Below are positions 30,058 to 36,997 of a stretch of 38,667 bases of DNA, in pieces (the first letter of the stretch is position 1; each line of letters starts with the position of its first letter). The notes beneath the pieces are model-generated. The model saw nothing but the letters and a program-made list of their open reading frames with translations, ran no database searches and was not told the DNA's origin. Source of the DNA: a virus; IMG/VR virus record IMGVR_UViG_3300049008_000029, positions 1 to 38,667 of that record; one strand, given 5' to 3'. Made by a program: the position numbers and the translations under genes.

Positions 30058-31410
30058 ATGTCTAACGTGATTATTGAAAAACTGGACGCCATCGAGGCCG
30101 CGCAAGCCGCCAAGATTGCTGAAGTTACCATTGCCGCTCAGTCGGTTGTTGAAGCTGCCAAGACCGAGATGAGCGAAAAGCTTGCCGCTCTGGAAGCAAA
30201 GATTTCCACCCTGCAAGTTCCTGCGTTCATTCGTCCTATTGCAAAATCAGTGCGCCAGGATGTGAATCGCTCGGTTCGTGAGCAACTGTCTTCGTTCTAC
30301 AAAAGCAACGCCCGCACCGAAAAAGAACTGCAAATGTTTGCAGACGAATCGGAGTATGCAGCGTACATGAAGGAAGCCTCGGCACTTACTGCTGGTGGTG
30401 ACGGCCAAGGCGGTCGTACTGGATATGATCCGGTGTTTGTTGCTTTGCGTCTGGCAAATCCAATGCGCGGCCTGTCGCGTACTGTCGCTACTGATGGCTC
30501 AAGCTATCAGTTCCGTGTCAAGACCGGAAACGCTGGCGCTCAGTGGGGATATGGCATCCAGAACAACGGTTCGCCCACTACTGAAAACACCAGTATTTGG
30601 CAATTGGTTCTGAAGGACATTAACGTCCAGTTCCCAATCCGTACTGCTGCGCTGGATGACATCGATGGTTTGGAAGCCAACGTCGTAGACGACATGCTCA
30701 TGGAGTTCTCGCAAGCTGAGGCCCAATCCATGATTTCCAATAGTGATCAGACCGGCACAGGTACTTCGGTTACTACTGGCGGCGCTGATGGCCTGCGTGG
30801 TTTGGATCAGTATCCTGGTTCAAATGCAACGTATGCTGGCGGCACGACTTCTACGCCTGCTTTTGGCACTAGCGGCACAGGTAGCACGACCGGCTTGCAC
30901 AGTCTGGCAACCTATGACCAGTTGACATCCAACATCAATACGGTTGGTGCCAATATTGTTACCTACAAGGATATGATCAATTTCATCTACGCTTTGCCGC
31001 AGCAATATTGGACACCGTCAGCCCGCCTGATGATCAGCCCAATCCTGTTGGCCGGTATTCGTGGTATGACTGATTTGCAAGGCGCACCAATCTTCAATCG
31101 TAACGAAGGTTTGTCGGTTGACGGTATCGTCGGTCAACTGCTGGGCTTTGATGTGGTTGTCAACAAGTACTTGGATACTCCAAGTCAGGTTGCAGTTGCT
31201 GCTGCCGGTACTGTTTCCAAGTACCCGATGTTCTTTGGTGATTGGAGCCGCTTCCATACCATCATCGACCGTCTGAACATGGTGATGCGCCGTTATGACC
31301 AGACCCTGCCGGGTTACATTACGTTCTTCGGCGAGAAGCGTCTGGCAACTAGTGTCCGTGATCCGAATGCTGGTGTGCGTTATCGCTCGACGGCAACTGC
31401 TGCGGCCTAA
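30058..31410 (+). CDS. Major capsid protein, HK97 fold, with delta domain (450 aa)
   Basis: The main shell protein. Residues 3-60 form an Ala/Glu/Lys-rich coiled coil, the scaffolding delta domain that the adjacent protease should remove. The HK97-type body begins near residue 113 with GDGQGGRT. Later motifs include FPIRTAALDDI, GGADGLRGLDQY, a P-domain LMISPILLAGIRG segment and the C-terminal PGYITFFGEKRL. AAGGA lies six bases upstream of the ATG. A paralogue without the delta domain follows 52 bases downstream. Confidence 0.94.
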   Translation: MSNVIIEKLDAIEAAQAAKIAEVTIAAQSVVEAAKTEMSEKLAALEAKISTLQVPAFIRPIAKSVRQDVNRSVREQLSSFYKSNARTEKELQMFADESEYAAYMKEASALTAGGDGQGGRTGYDPVFVALRLANPMRGLSRTVATDGSSYQFRVKTGNAGAQWGYGIQNNGSPTTENTSIWQLVLKDINVQFPIRTAALDDIDGLEANVVDDMLMEFSQAEAQSMISNSDQTGTGTSVTTGGADGLRGLDQYPGSNATYAGGTTSTPAFGTSGTGSTTGLHSLATYDQLTSNINTVGANIVTYKDMINFIYALPQQYWTPSARLMISPILLAGIRGMTDLQGAPIFNRNEGLSVDGIVGQLLGFDVVVNKYLDTPSQVAVAAAGTVSKYPMFFGDWSRFHTIIDRLNMVMRRYDQTLPGYITFFGEKRLATSVRDPNAGVRYRSTATAAA

Positions 31411-31417
31411 GTAGTAC

Positions 31418-31444
31418 TAGGGGGGGCCATTCGGTTCCCCCCTA
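31418..31444 (+). promoter_or_regulatory. G/C hairpin between the two capsid genes
   Basis: TAGGGGGG (31418-31425) pairs with CCCCCCTA (31437-31444) around an 11-base loop. There is no U-tract, so it is not a simple terminator; it may stabilise the upstream mRNA, act as an attenuator or process the transcript so that the first capsid gene is expressed more than the second. Confidence 0.7.
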
Positions 31445-31462
31445 ACCAACTGGAATTGAATT

Positions 31463-32494
31463 ATGACTATTACCATCACTGAACGAATTCTCTCCGGCAT
31501 CAAGCAAACTATCTCCACTGGCGAGAAAGTAACGATTGATCTGCGAGAAGCAGCGGGATTGACCGGAAGCGGTGATGGTCAAGGCGGTCGAACCTATTTT
31601 GATAATGCGTTTGCTGCACTGCGTTTTGCTAATCCTATTCGCGCCGTGTCGCGTGTAGTCAAATACACTGGCTCTAGCGCCATGTTTGTTGCCAAGACCG
31701 GCAATGCTGCAAGCCAAACAAATCCTTGGACGTACACTTTCACGCCTGACAGTGGAACCCCAGGTACAAACACTACGATTTGGCAATTGCCAACTCGCGT
31801 CATTACTGCCCAGCTGCCAATCCGCACTGCGGTCATGTCTGACGTTAACTACCTCAATGAAACCATCGTTCAAGATTTGATGATGGAGTTTGCAAGCATT
31901 GAGGGTGCCTCAATGGTGCAAAACAATGACCAAGCTGGCTCAACCACAACGACCACAGGCGGCACCAATGGCCTGCGTGGGCTAGACTATTACACCAGCG
32001 CAGCAGCATCAGCCTATGGCACCAGTGGTACTGCTATTACAAATGGCATCCATAGCATAGCAACCAACAGCAAAGCTGGCGCTCTTATTTATGATGACAT
32101 TGTTAATCTGACAGACATTTTCCCAGCGCAATATTGGGCACTTCCTGGCAATGCTTGGATGATGCACCCAGACACAATTCATGATTTGCGAAACCTTGGG
32201 CCAGCAGGCGCCATCAAGCAATTTGCTGAGGTTGGAAATTCAGAAGGCGGCGCAGTAGCGTACATGTTTGGGTTCCCGGTAATTCCGAATGCAAATATTG
32301 ATGTAATAGGCGCAGGCAACTTCCCAATTTATCTTGCCAACTGGCCCTTGTTTATGACCATTGCTGATGCAGAAGAAATGACCATCCAAGCAATGGAACA
32401 GACAAGCCCAGGCTACATTACCCTTTATTGCGAAAAGCGTCTGGTTTCTACCGTTCGCAATCCTTTTGCTGGTGTGCGTTTGGCGAGTACCTAA
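31463..32494 (+). CDS. Second capsid paralogue without delta domain (343 aa)
   Basis: Clearly homologous to the gene before it: GDGQGGRT (residues 37-44), AALRFANPIRAVSR, TIWQLP, LPIRTAV, MMEFASIEGASM, GGTNGLRGLDYY and PGYITLYCEKRLVSTVRNP all have counterparts in the same order. It lacks about 77 N-terminal residues, including the whole coiled coil. It could form the vertices, as gp24 does beside gp23 in T4, or a minor shell variant; a non-structural role is less likely because the fold-defining blocks are kept. The codon use is similar to that of the first copy. Confidence 0.88.
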   Translation: MTITITERILSGIKQTISTGEKVTIDLREAAGLTGSGDGQGGRTYFDNAFAALRFANPIRAVSRVVKYTGSSAMFVAKTGNAASQTNPWTYTFTPDSGTPGTNTTIWQLPTRVITAQLPIRTAVMSDVNYLNETIVQDLMMEFASIEGASMVQNNDQAGSTTTTTGGTNGLRGLDYYTSAAASAYGTSGTAITNGIHSIATNSKAGALIYDDIVNLTDIFPAQYWALPGNAWMMHPDTIHDLRNLGPAGAIKQFAEVGNSEGGAVAYMFGFPVIPNANIDVIGAGNFPIYLANWPLFMTIADAEEMTIQAMEQTSPGYITLYCEKRLVSTVRNPFAGVRLAST

Positions 32495-32496
32495 TC

Positions 32497-33159
32497 ATGG
32501 CGGCAGAAGGTCTCTCTGGTTATCCTTATGCCGCGGCTACGCGGAATCCGTTCAACTATGTAAAGTTTGAACAGATTTTGCGGGATGTGGTGACCCCTTG
32601 GCTTTCGCTGTCACTCATCACAAATCATCTGAATTTGTTTGATGACACTAGCCAGGACACCTACATCTCCTCGCTGGAACTGGCGACCCGGTTTGCCATT
32701 GAGGATTACCTTGGCTTGTCTATCTTTCCGGTCAGCTACCGGGTCTGGTACGGCCCAGAAGGCCTTGTAGCCTCACCAACTAGCTTAGATTTGCCAGAGG
32801 TCAGCCAGAATTTTAATAGCCTCCAGGCTGGCGTTACAATTAACAAGGTAGCGTATTACAACTCGTCCAATGTGCTGACTATTGTTAGCCCAAGCATTTA
32901 TTACTATGATGCTTCTGGCAACAAAGTCATTGTCAGTAGCCTGCCTACTGATATCAATTCAGACATGACGGCTCCTATCATTGTTGAGTACACAACGGTA
33001 GCTAACCCGTTGCAAACCTATCCGTCAATTCAGCAAGCCGCATTGTTGCTGTTGACGCATCTGTACAACAACCGCAGCAATACAACCAATATCATGCAGA
33101 AAGACATTCCATTTGGCGTGTCTACCTTACTGCGGCCTTACAAGCCATTGGTGATGTAA
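32497..33159 (+). CDS. Head-tail connector protein, gp6-like (220 aa)
   Basis: Starts two bases after the second capsid gene. The N-terminal helical part (WLSLSLITNHLNLFDDTSQDTYISSLELATRFAIEDYLG) matches the adaptor family that binds under the portal. The TYPSIQQAALLLLTHLYNNR helix near the C-terminus is typical of gp6/gp15-type adaptors. A beta insertion lies between. It should form the ring that connects portal to tail. Confidence 0.85.
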   Translation: MAAEGLSGYPYAAATRNPFNYVKFEQILRDVVTPWLSLSLITNHLNLFDDTSQDTYISSLELATRFAIEDYLGLSIFPVSYRVWYGPEGLVASPTSLDLPEVSQNFNSLQAGVTINKVAYYNSSNVLTIVSPSIYYYDASGNKVIVSSLPTDINSDMTAPIIVEYTTVANPLQTYPSIQQAALLLLTHLYNNRSNTTNIMQKDIPFGVSTLLRPYKPLVM

Positions 33160-33160
33160 T

Positions 33161-33505
33161 ATGGGTATCGCTCGTTTTGAGAACATCTCGGTCAATAACT
33201 TGACGTTCGGGGCGAGTGCGTTTGGTGAGCAGTCCACGACTGAGACCTTGTGGTTTGTAACTCGGGCTAGGGTAACGGCAGTAAAAAACTCATTGAACTT
33301 CTCTGAGCATTACCGGCTTTACCAAGACCTGACAAATTTCACGCTGAACTACACGCCCAATACAAGGCTGATGGTAGACAATCAAAATCTGTACTCCATC
33401 ACATGGCGCGGTAAGGCGTGGCGCATTGACAACATTAAAGAATCTGACGACCGTATGACCGTCCTGTTGCTTTGCTATCGTAATGACCCGGTGACTGCGG
33501 TATGA
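33161..33505 (+). CDS. Head closure / head-tail adaptor protein (114 aa)
   Basis: A beta-barrel protein of the size and position of SPP1 gp16-type closure proteins. It contains GEQSTTETLWFVTRARVTAV and a C-terminal YSITWRGKAWRIDNIKESDDR, resembling the family motif for the strand-rich end of these adaptors. It begins one base after the connector stop and ends in ATGA overlap with the next gene. Confidence 0.75.
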   Translation: MGIARFENISVNNLTFGASAFGEQSTTETLWFVTRARVTAVKNSLNFSEHYRLYQDLTNFTLNYTPNTRLMVDNQNLYSITWRGKAWRIDNIKESDDRMTVLLLCYRNDPVTAV

Positions 33506-33921
33506 CTACGCAGCTTAATCCGGTCAACTATGCCAGAGCGATCCAGGCGCAGTTGGTCTCTATTGTCCCAACGATCCCGGTCTATGCGGCTTTCAACCGC
33601 AACTTTGCAACTCAGCCTAACTTTATTACATGGATGTTGCGTAACGTCCATCAGCCTGTTTATACCGGGTCTACTCAATCCGTTAAGGGTATTGATACCC
33701 CAACTTTCCAGATCAGCATTTTTACCCAAGTCATTGAAGACGGGTTTACAATATCGAATACGATCCTACAATCGCTTCACGGCTATAGTGGATTGTTCGG
33801 TGGCGCAACCTATGGGTTCCAAATCTCAAAAGCTGATGTGATGTGGCTATACAATTCGTATGACAACGAAGAGAAAATGGCGCAAGTGTTTTTAGACTGC
33901 CGGTTGGATATCCCAGCCTAA
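33502..33921 (+). CDS. Tail terminator / DUF3168-like protein (139 aa)
   Basis: A tail terminator caps the tail tube and joins it to the head closure protein. The sequence contains YTGSTQSVKGIDTPTFQISIF followed by DGFTISNTILQSLHGYSG, similar to the IDTP..QIS and helix-strand pattern of DUF3168. Its place directly before the tail-tube genes fits. ATGA overlap with the head closure gene. Confidence 0.72.
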   Translation: MTTQLNPVNYARAIQAQLVSIVPTIPVYAAFNRNFATQPNFITWMLRNVHQPVYTGSTQSVKGIDTPTFQISIFTQVIEDGFTISNTILQSLHGYSGLFGGATYGFQISKADVMWLYNSYDNEEKMAQVFLDCRLDIPA

Positions 33922-33934
33922 CCAAGGACGTATC

Positions 33935-34429
33935 ATGGCTCTGCCCAATAAAATTCTCCCAGGCTTTAGTGCATCTTTGTATGCACAGCCATTGGCCGCT
34001 CCTACGGCGTTGACGCTTGCTCAACTTTCTACCCTAGGCAGCGTTGCAGCAATTGCTGTATCGGGCAATCTGGTGCCAGTGGAGGCTATCCCAGCCTTCG
34101 GCCAAGACGATGCAGTGGCAAGCTTTTCGGTTGCCGGGTCGCGTCAGTCAGACAAGATTCCCGCCCAATCGGCTCCTACTAGCCTGACCATCAGTGCTGC
34201 ATGGAATCCTAGCGATGCCGTTCTGCTGTTGGTTCGCGGTGATGCTTATAGTGGTATCGTTGACCGCACTTATGTGGTTGCTGTTACTGATGGCGCTAAT
34301 ATTGTTTACTACGCATTCAATGCCCGTGCCTCGCAATGGCAAGTGGACGCCCAGCCGGGTGCAGAATCTAAAGTGACTTTCACTTTGCATCCCCGTGGCA
34401 ATCTGTACGGTTGGTCTAACAACGCCTAA
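33935..34429 (+). CDS. Major tail (tube) protein, copy 1 (164 aa)
   Basis: Starts MALPNKILPGFSASLYAQP and contains FGQDDAVASFSVAGSRQSDK and WNPSDAVLLLVRGD. It shares a large proportion of its residues with the gene that follows, in the same order. A small beta-sandwich tube protein directly after the terminator is expected here. The Gly-Asp-Ala-Tyr-Ser-Gly and HPRGN blocks are conserved in both copies. Confidence 0.82.
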   Translation: MALPNKILPGFSASLYAQPLAAPTALTLAQLSTLGSVAAIAVSGNLVPVEAIPAFGQDDAVASFSVAGSRQSDKIPAQSAPTSLTISAAWNPSDAVLLLVRGDAYSGIVDRTYVVAVTDGANIVYYAFNARASQWQVDAQPGAESKVTFTLHPRGNLYGWSNNA

Positions 34430-34444
34430 TTGGAGTAATGAATC

Positions 34445-34963
34445 ATGGCAGCACCTAATGTAATTCTTCCTGGCTTTAGTGCCTCAATGTGGATGCAGAG
34501 TGGCGCTACGCCCTCGGCATTGTCTACTGCTAATCTGTCAGTCTGGGCAGCACAAGTTGCAACTATCGTTGGCACGGTCGCCAACGGTACGGGCGCTGCT
34601 GGCGTCCCATTGAATGTCGAAGCAGTCCCGGCATTCGGCCAAGATGACGCAGTGGCAAGCTTCGGCGTTGCCGGCTCACGCCAATCAGACAAAATTCCTG
34701 CTCAGTCGGCTCCTACTTCGCTGACCATCACGGCAGCATGGAATCCGTCAGACGCTGGCCTGCTGCTGATCCGTGGCGATGCCTACAGCGGCGTGATTGA
34801 TCGGACTTTCGTTGTCGCAGCAGTTTCTGGTGCAACGACCATTGCCTATGCTTTCAACGGTCGCGTGTCGCAGTTCCAGATTGACGCCCAACCCGGCGCT
34901 GAAGCGAAATGCACATTTACCGTGCATCCTCGCGGCAATCAATATGGCTGGAGTAACACATAA
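34445..34963 (+). CDS. Major tail (tube) protein, copy 2 (172 aa)
   Basis: A paralogue of the preceding gene with many identical blocks: ILPGFSAS, FGQDDAVASF, GSRQSDKIPAQSAPTSLT, AAWNPSDA, RGDAYSG, DAQPGAE and HPRGN-YGWSN. It differs by an insertion near residues 40-55 (TVANGTGAAGV). Two tube paralogues could build a mixed tube, a cap ring or a specialised tip-proximal ring. Its stop overlaps the next ATG (TAATG). Confidence 0.82.
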   Translation: MAAPNVILPGFSASMWMQSGATPSALSTANLSVWAAQVATIVGTVANGTGAAGVPLNVEAVPAFGQDDAVASFGVAGSRQSDKIPAQSAPTSLTITAAWNPSDAGLLLIRGDAYSGVIDRTFVVAAVSGATTIAYAFNGRVSQFQIDAQPGAEAKCTFTVHPRGNQYGWSNT

Positions 34964-35130
34964 TGCTTGAAGCTATCCTTGAAGACATGATGTCCGGCTA
35001 CAAGGATTTGGAACTGTTTGCTTGTCATCAGCAGGTTAGCCTCGATGAGGTTGAAGACTTGCTGGTGATGATGGAACCAGATACCGCTGAAGCTGTTTGT
35101 CTCCGCATCTTGCTGAAGTACGCAAAATGA
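34963..35130 (+). CDS. Small acidic protein (55 aa)
   Basis: Starts in a TAATG overlap with tube copy 2 and ends in ATGA overlap with the next gene. MLEAILEDMMSGYKDLELFA followed by an acidic LDEVEDLLVMMEPDT helix gives a small helical protein with Met-rich faces. It lies in the tail region but no structural family can be named. Confidence 0.75.
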   Translation: MLEAILEDMMSGYKDLELFACHQQVSLDEVEDLLVMMEPDTAEAVCLRILLKYAK

Positions 35131-35516
35131 AATTTACCGCCAGCATCGCATCAGTAGACCCAGTTGCACAATTTACTATGTGCATCCTGCATAGCGTCAC
35201 CAGCGCACATCTGCTGCACTTGGGGACTCGAAGCTATTCAGAGCATAAGGCTCTGGAGGACTACTATACGGGTGCTGGCGACTTAATTGATTCATTTGTG
35301 GAGGCTTACCAGGGTCGCTACGGTCTGGTGTCCGGGTTCCCGGCAGGCTATGAACTTCCTGATGGCGCTCTGGCGTACATCACATATCTGAAAAGCGAAA
35401 CGGAAACCTTGCGGCGTAAACCCAATTTTCCAAAGGATACGGAACTACAAAACATCGTTGATGAGGTCGCAGGATTGATTGATTCAACACTATACAAACT
35501 ACGCTTTCTTTCCTAA
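35127..35516 (+). CDS. DUF5856-like helical protein (129 aa)
   Basis: The sequence HSVTSAHLLHLGTRSYSEHKALEDYY followed by GDLIDSFVEAYQGRYG matches what I recall of DUF5856, a four-helix, Dps/ferritin-like phage family of unknown role. The start at 35127 forms ATGA with the gene before it. Why such a protein lies among tail genes is not clear. Confidence 0.68.
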   Translation: MKFTASIASVDPVAQFTMCILHSVTSAHLLHLGTRSYSEHKALEDYYTGAGDLIDSFVEAYQGRYGLVSGFPAGYELPDGALAYITYLKSETETLRRKPNFPKDTELQNIVDEVAGLIDSTLYKLRFLS

Positions 35517-35519
35517 CCA

Positions 35520-35744
35520 ATGTCCACAATACAAAACACAAACGATCTTTTAGGCTTTCTATTCCAGCAATCCCAAACTCGCGGCGATTGGTTCGGGTAT
35601 ACACAACAAAAAATGACAGGCATCAGGTTGTGCCATGAAATTGCAGCGAGGCATGCCGACATCATGTCGCCGCAAGATGTTGTAAAATATGTCGTTTCCT
35701 TAAATAAATTTATCTACACTGACCTAATCATGGGGCAACAATGA
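35520..35744 (+). CDS. Small tail-region protein (74 aa)
   Basis: Starts three bases after the previous stop and ends in ATGA overlap with the chaperone gene. The sequence MSTIQNTNDLLGFLFQQSQT followed by QQKMTGIRLCHEIAARHADIM and VVKYVVSLNKFIYTDLI is helical. No recognised family; proximity to the gpG-like gene suggests a tail assembly or tail structural accessory role. Confidence 0.65.
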   Translation: MSTIQNTNDLLGFLFQQSQTRGDWFGYTQQKMTGIRLCHEIAARHADIMSPQDVVKYVVSLNKFIYTDLIMGQQ

Positions 35745-36193
35745 CACGACTCAATTCAGCTTTTGGCGACACTCAATCGCTTCGCACCAAGACATTTCAA
35801 CTCGGCGGTCATACATTCAAAGTTCGCATTCCGCTCTCCAAAGAGATGGAAGAACTGCAAGCCCGGATCAATACCGGCGACCCAGAGAAGATCAAAGAAC
35901 GCTTTGAGAAGCTGACAGCAAGCTTCAAAGGCAAAGAGATTGACGGCGTGGTGGTCAGCGATGAGGATGTAGTTGTCGATGGCCGGTCTACGCAAGAGCT
36001 TGCGCGAACCATCCTGATGATGGAGACCCGCATCATTGAGTTCATCAAGCTGCTGGTGCCGGAAACCGGCAACCTTGATGACATCACTTACGAAGAGATC
36101 GAAGCTGAATGGCCTATGGCCGTGCAGTTGGACATGACAGAGAAGATCGCTGAAGCGATTCAGCCTGGGTATAAGGACGCTCGAAAAAACTGA
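35741..36193 (+). CDS. Tail assembly chaperone, gpG-like (150 aa)
   Basis: In lambda-like tails gpG and its frameshifted form gpGT coat the tape measure during assembly. This gene precedes the tape measure, has an N-terminal beta domain (FQLGGHTFKVRIPLSKEMEE), then a helical, acidic body, and ends at the slippery heptamer A-AAA-AAC followed at once by TGA. The overlapping -1 frame stays open for 348 bases, so the long product is a fusion. Confidence 0.88.
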   Translation: MTRLNSAFGDTQSLRTKTFQLGGHTFKVRIPLSKEMEELQARINTGDPEKIKERFEKLTASFKGKEIDGVVVSDEDVVVDGRSTQELARTILMMETRIIEFIKLLVPETGNLDDITYEEIEAEWPMAVQLDMTEKIAEAIQPGYKDARKN

Positions 36194-36250
36194 TCCAGGA
36201 CATCCACCTACAAGCGAGGGCATATATTTATGCTCACGGTGGGTGTCCTG
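36184..36250 (+). promoter_or_regulatory. Programmed -1 frameshift signal: slippery AAAAAAC plus stem-loop
   Basis: AAAAAAC at 36184-36190 lies in the correct phase (A AAA AAC in the zero frame) just before the TGA at 36191-36193. Five bases later, 36196-36208 can pair with 36238-36250 over 13 positions, all Watson-Crick except one U-G pair, around a 29-base loop that itself can fold (GCATA/TATGC). This is the classic layout for efficient slippage. Confidence 0.93.
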
Positions 36251-36537
36251 ATCTTGTTCCGTCAGACGACATGCGGAACATTCAGATTCTTCTGAGCGAT
36301 GGGTACATTGGAAATAAGGCGGTGCTGCTGGCATTGAGTTCGTTGACAACAGGCAATCTGAATTCAAAACTGAAAACATCGTCCCAACCGTACACCATGA
36401 AAAATATCCTTCCATCCATGCATGACTACATTATCCCGCCCTTGACGGACGAAGATAAGCGCATGCAAGCCAATCAGCAATTGCTTGGTTTCTTGGCAGC
36501 GCGGCCAGGAGCGGATGCATATGGACTATCCCAATAA
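36190..36537 (+). CDS. T-part of the gpGT-like frameshift product
   Basis: After the -1 slip the frame reads on from 36190: LIQDIHLQARAYIYAHGGC, then SDDMRNIQILLSDG and a helical C-terminus ending FLAARPGADAYGLSQ, adding about 115 residues. The fusion would be about 265 residues long. There is an ATG at 36271 in this frame, but the slippery site, hairpin and lack of a ribosome-binding site argue against an independent gene. The T domain is expected to recruit tube subunits to the tape measure. Confidence 0.87.
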   Translation: MIQDIHLQARAYIYAHGGCPDLVPSDDMRNIQILLSDGYIGNKAVLLALSSLTTGNLNSKLKTSSQPYTMKNILPSMHDYIIPPLTDEDKRMQANQQLLGFLAARPGADAYGLSQ

Positions 36538-36997
36538 AACTGTAAAGCTCGAAGGCTTTGAGGAATTTGAAGAGCAACTCCTTGCCTTCGGCGAAAGCTT
36601 TCGAGTAGACAGCATTGCCCGCCAGACTGTCGTAAAGGCAGCGCTGGCCGCTATGGCCCCTGTGCTGGCCCAACTGCAAGTTACTACCCCCTACGACCCC
36701 AAGGGCAAAGGCCCAATTCACTTGCGAGATACGGTTCGCCTGGACGCTCGGATTCCTAGTAGCTACGACAAGAAATCCAACTTTGTCAATGAGACCGATG
36801 CGGCCATAGCGGTGGCTTCCGTAAAGAAGAGCGCAGTCTCCTTGGCGAATGAGTTCGGCACCAAAAGAATGGCAGCGCAGCCATTTTTGCGCCGTGCTTT
36901 GTACAGAAATATTAATGCCGTATTAGATATACTCAAGGTTGAACTCGGCTCCAAAATCCCAGAAATGGCCGCTAGGTTGGCTAAGAAGAGAAAATAA
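36521..36997 (+). CDS. HK97-gp10-like neck/tail completion protein (158 aa)
   Basis: The sequence VKLEGFEEFEEQLLAFG, then TPYDPKGKGPIHLRDTVRLDA and a C-terminal RMAAQPFLRRALYRNINAVLDIL helix fit the HK97-gp10-like family, usually found between head closure and tail terminator. Here it follows the chaperone and touches the tape measure (TAATG), which is an unusual place. The start at 36521 has AGGAG nine bases upstream; it overlaps the frameshifted product by 17 bases. Confidence 0.82.
   Translation: MDYPNKTVKLEGFEEFEEQLLAFGESFRVDSIARQTVVKAALAAMAPVLAQLQVTTPYDPKGKGPIHLRDTVRLDARIPSSYDKKSNFVNETDAAIAVASVKKSAVSLANEFGTKRMAAQPFLRRALYRNINAVLDILKVELGSKIPEMAARLAKKRK

Noticed and set aside
36271-36537. 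Separate 88-aa gene after the chaperone
   Set aside because: It has no good ribosome-binding site and lies in the -1 frame directly behind a phased slippery site and stem; it is better read as the frameshifted C-terminus.
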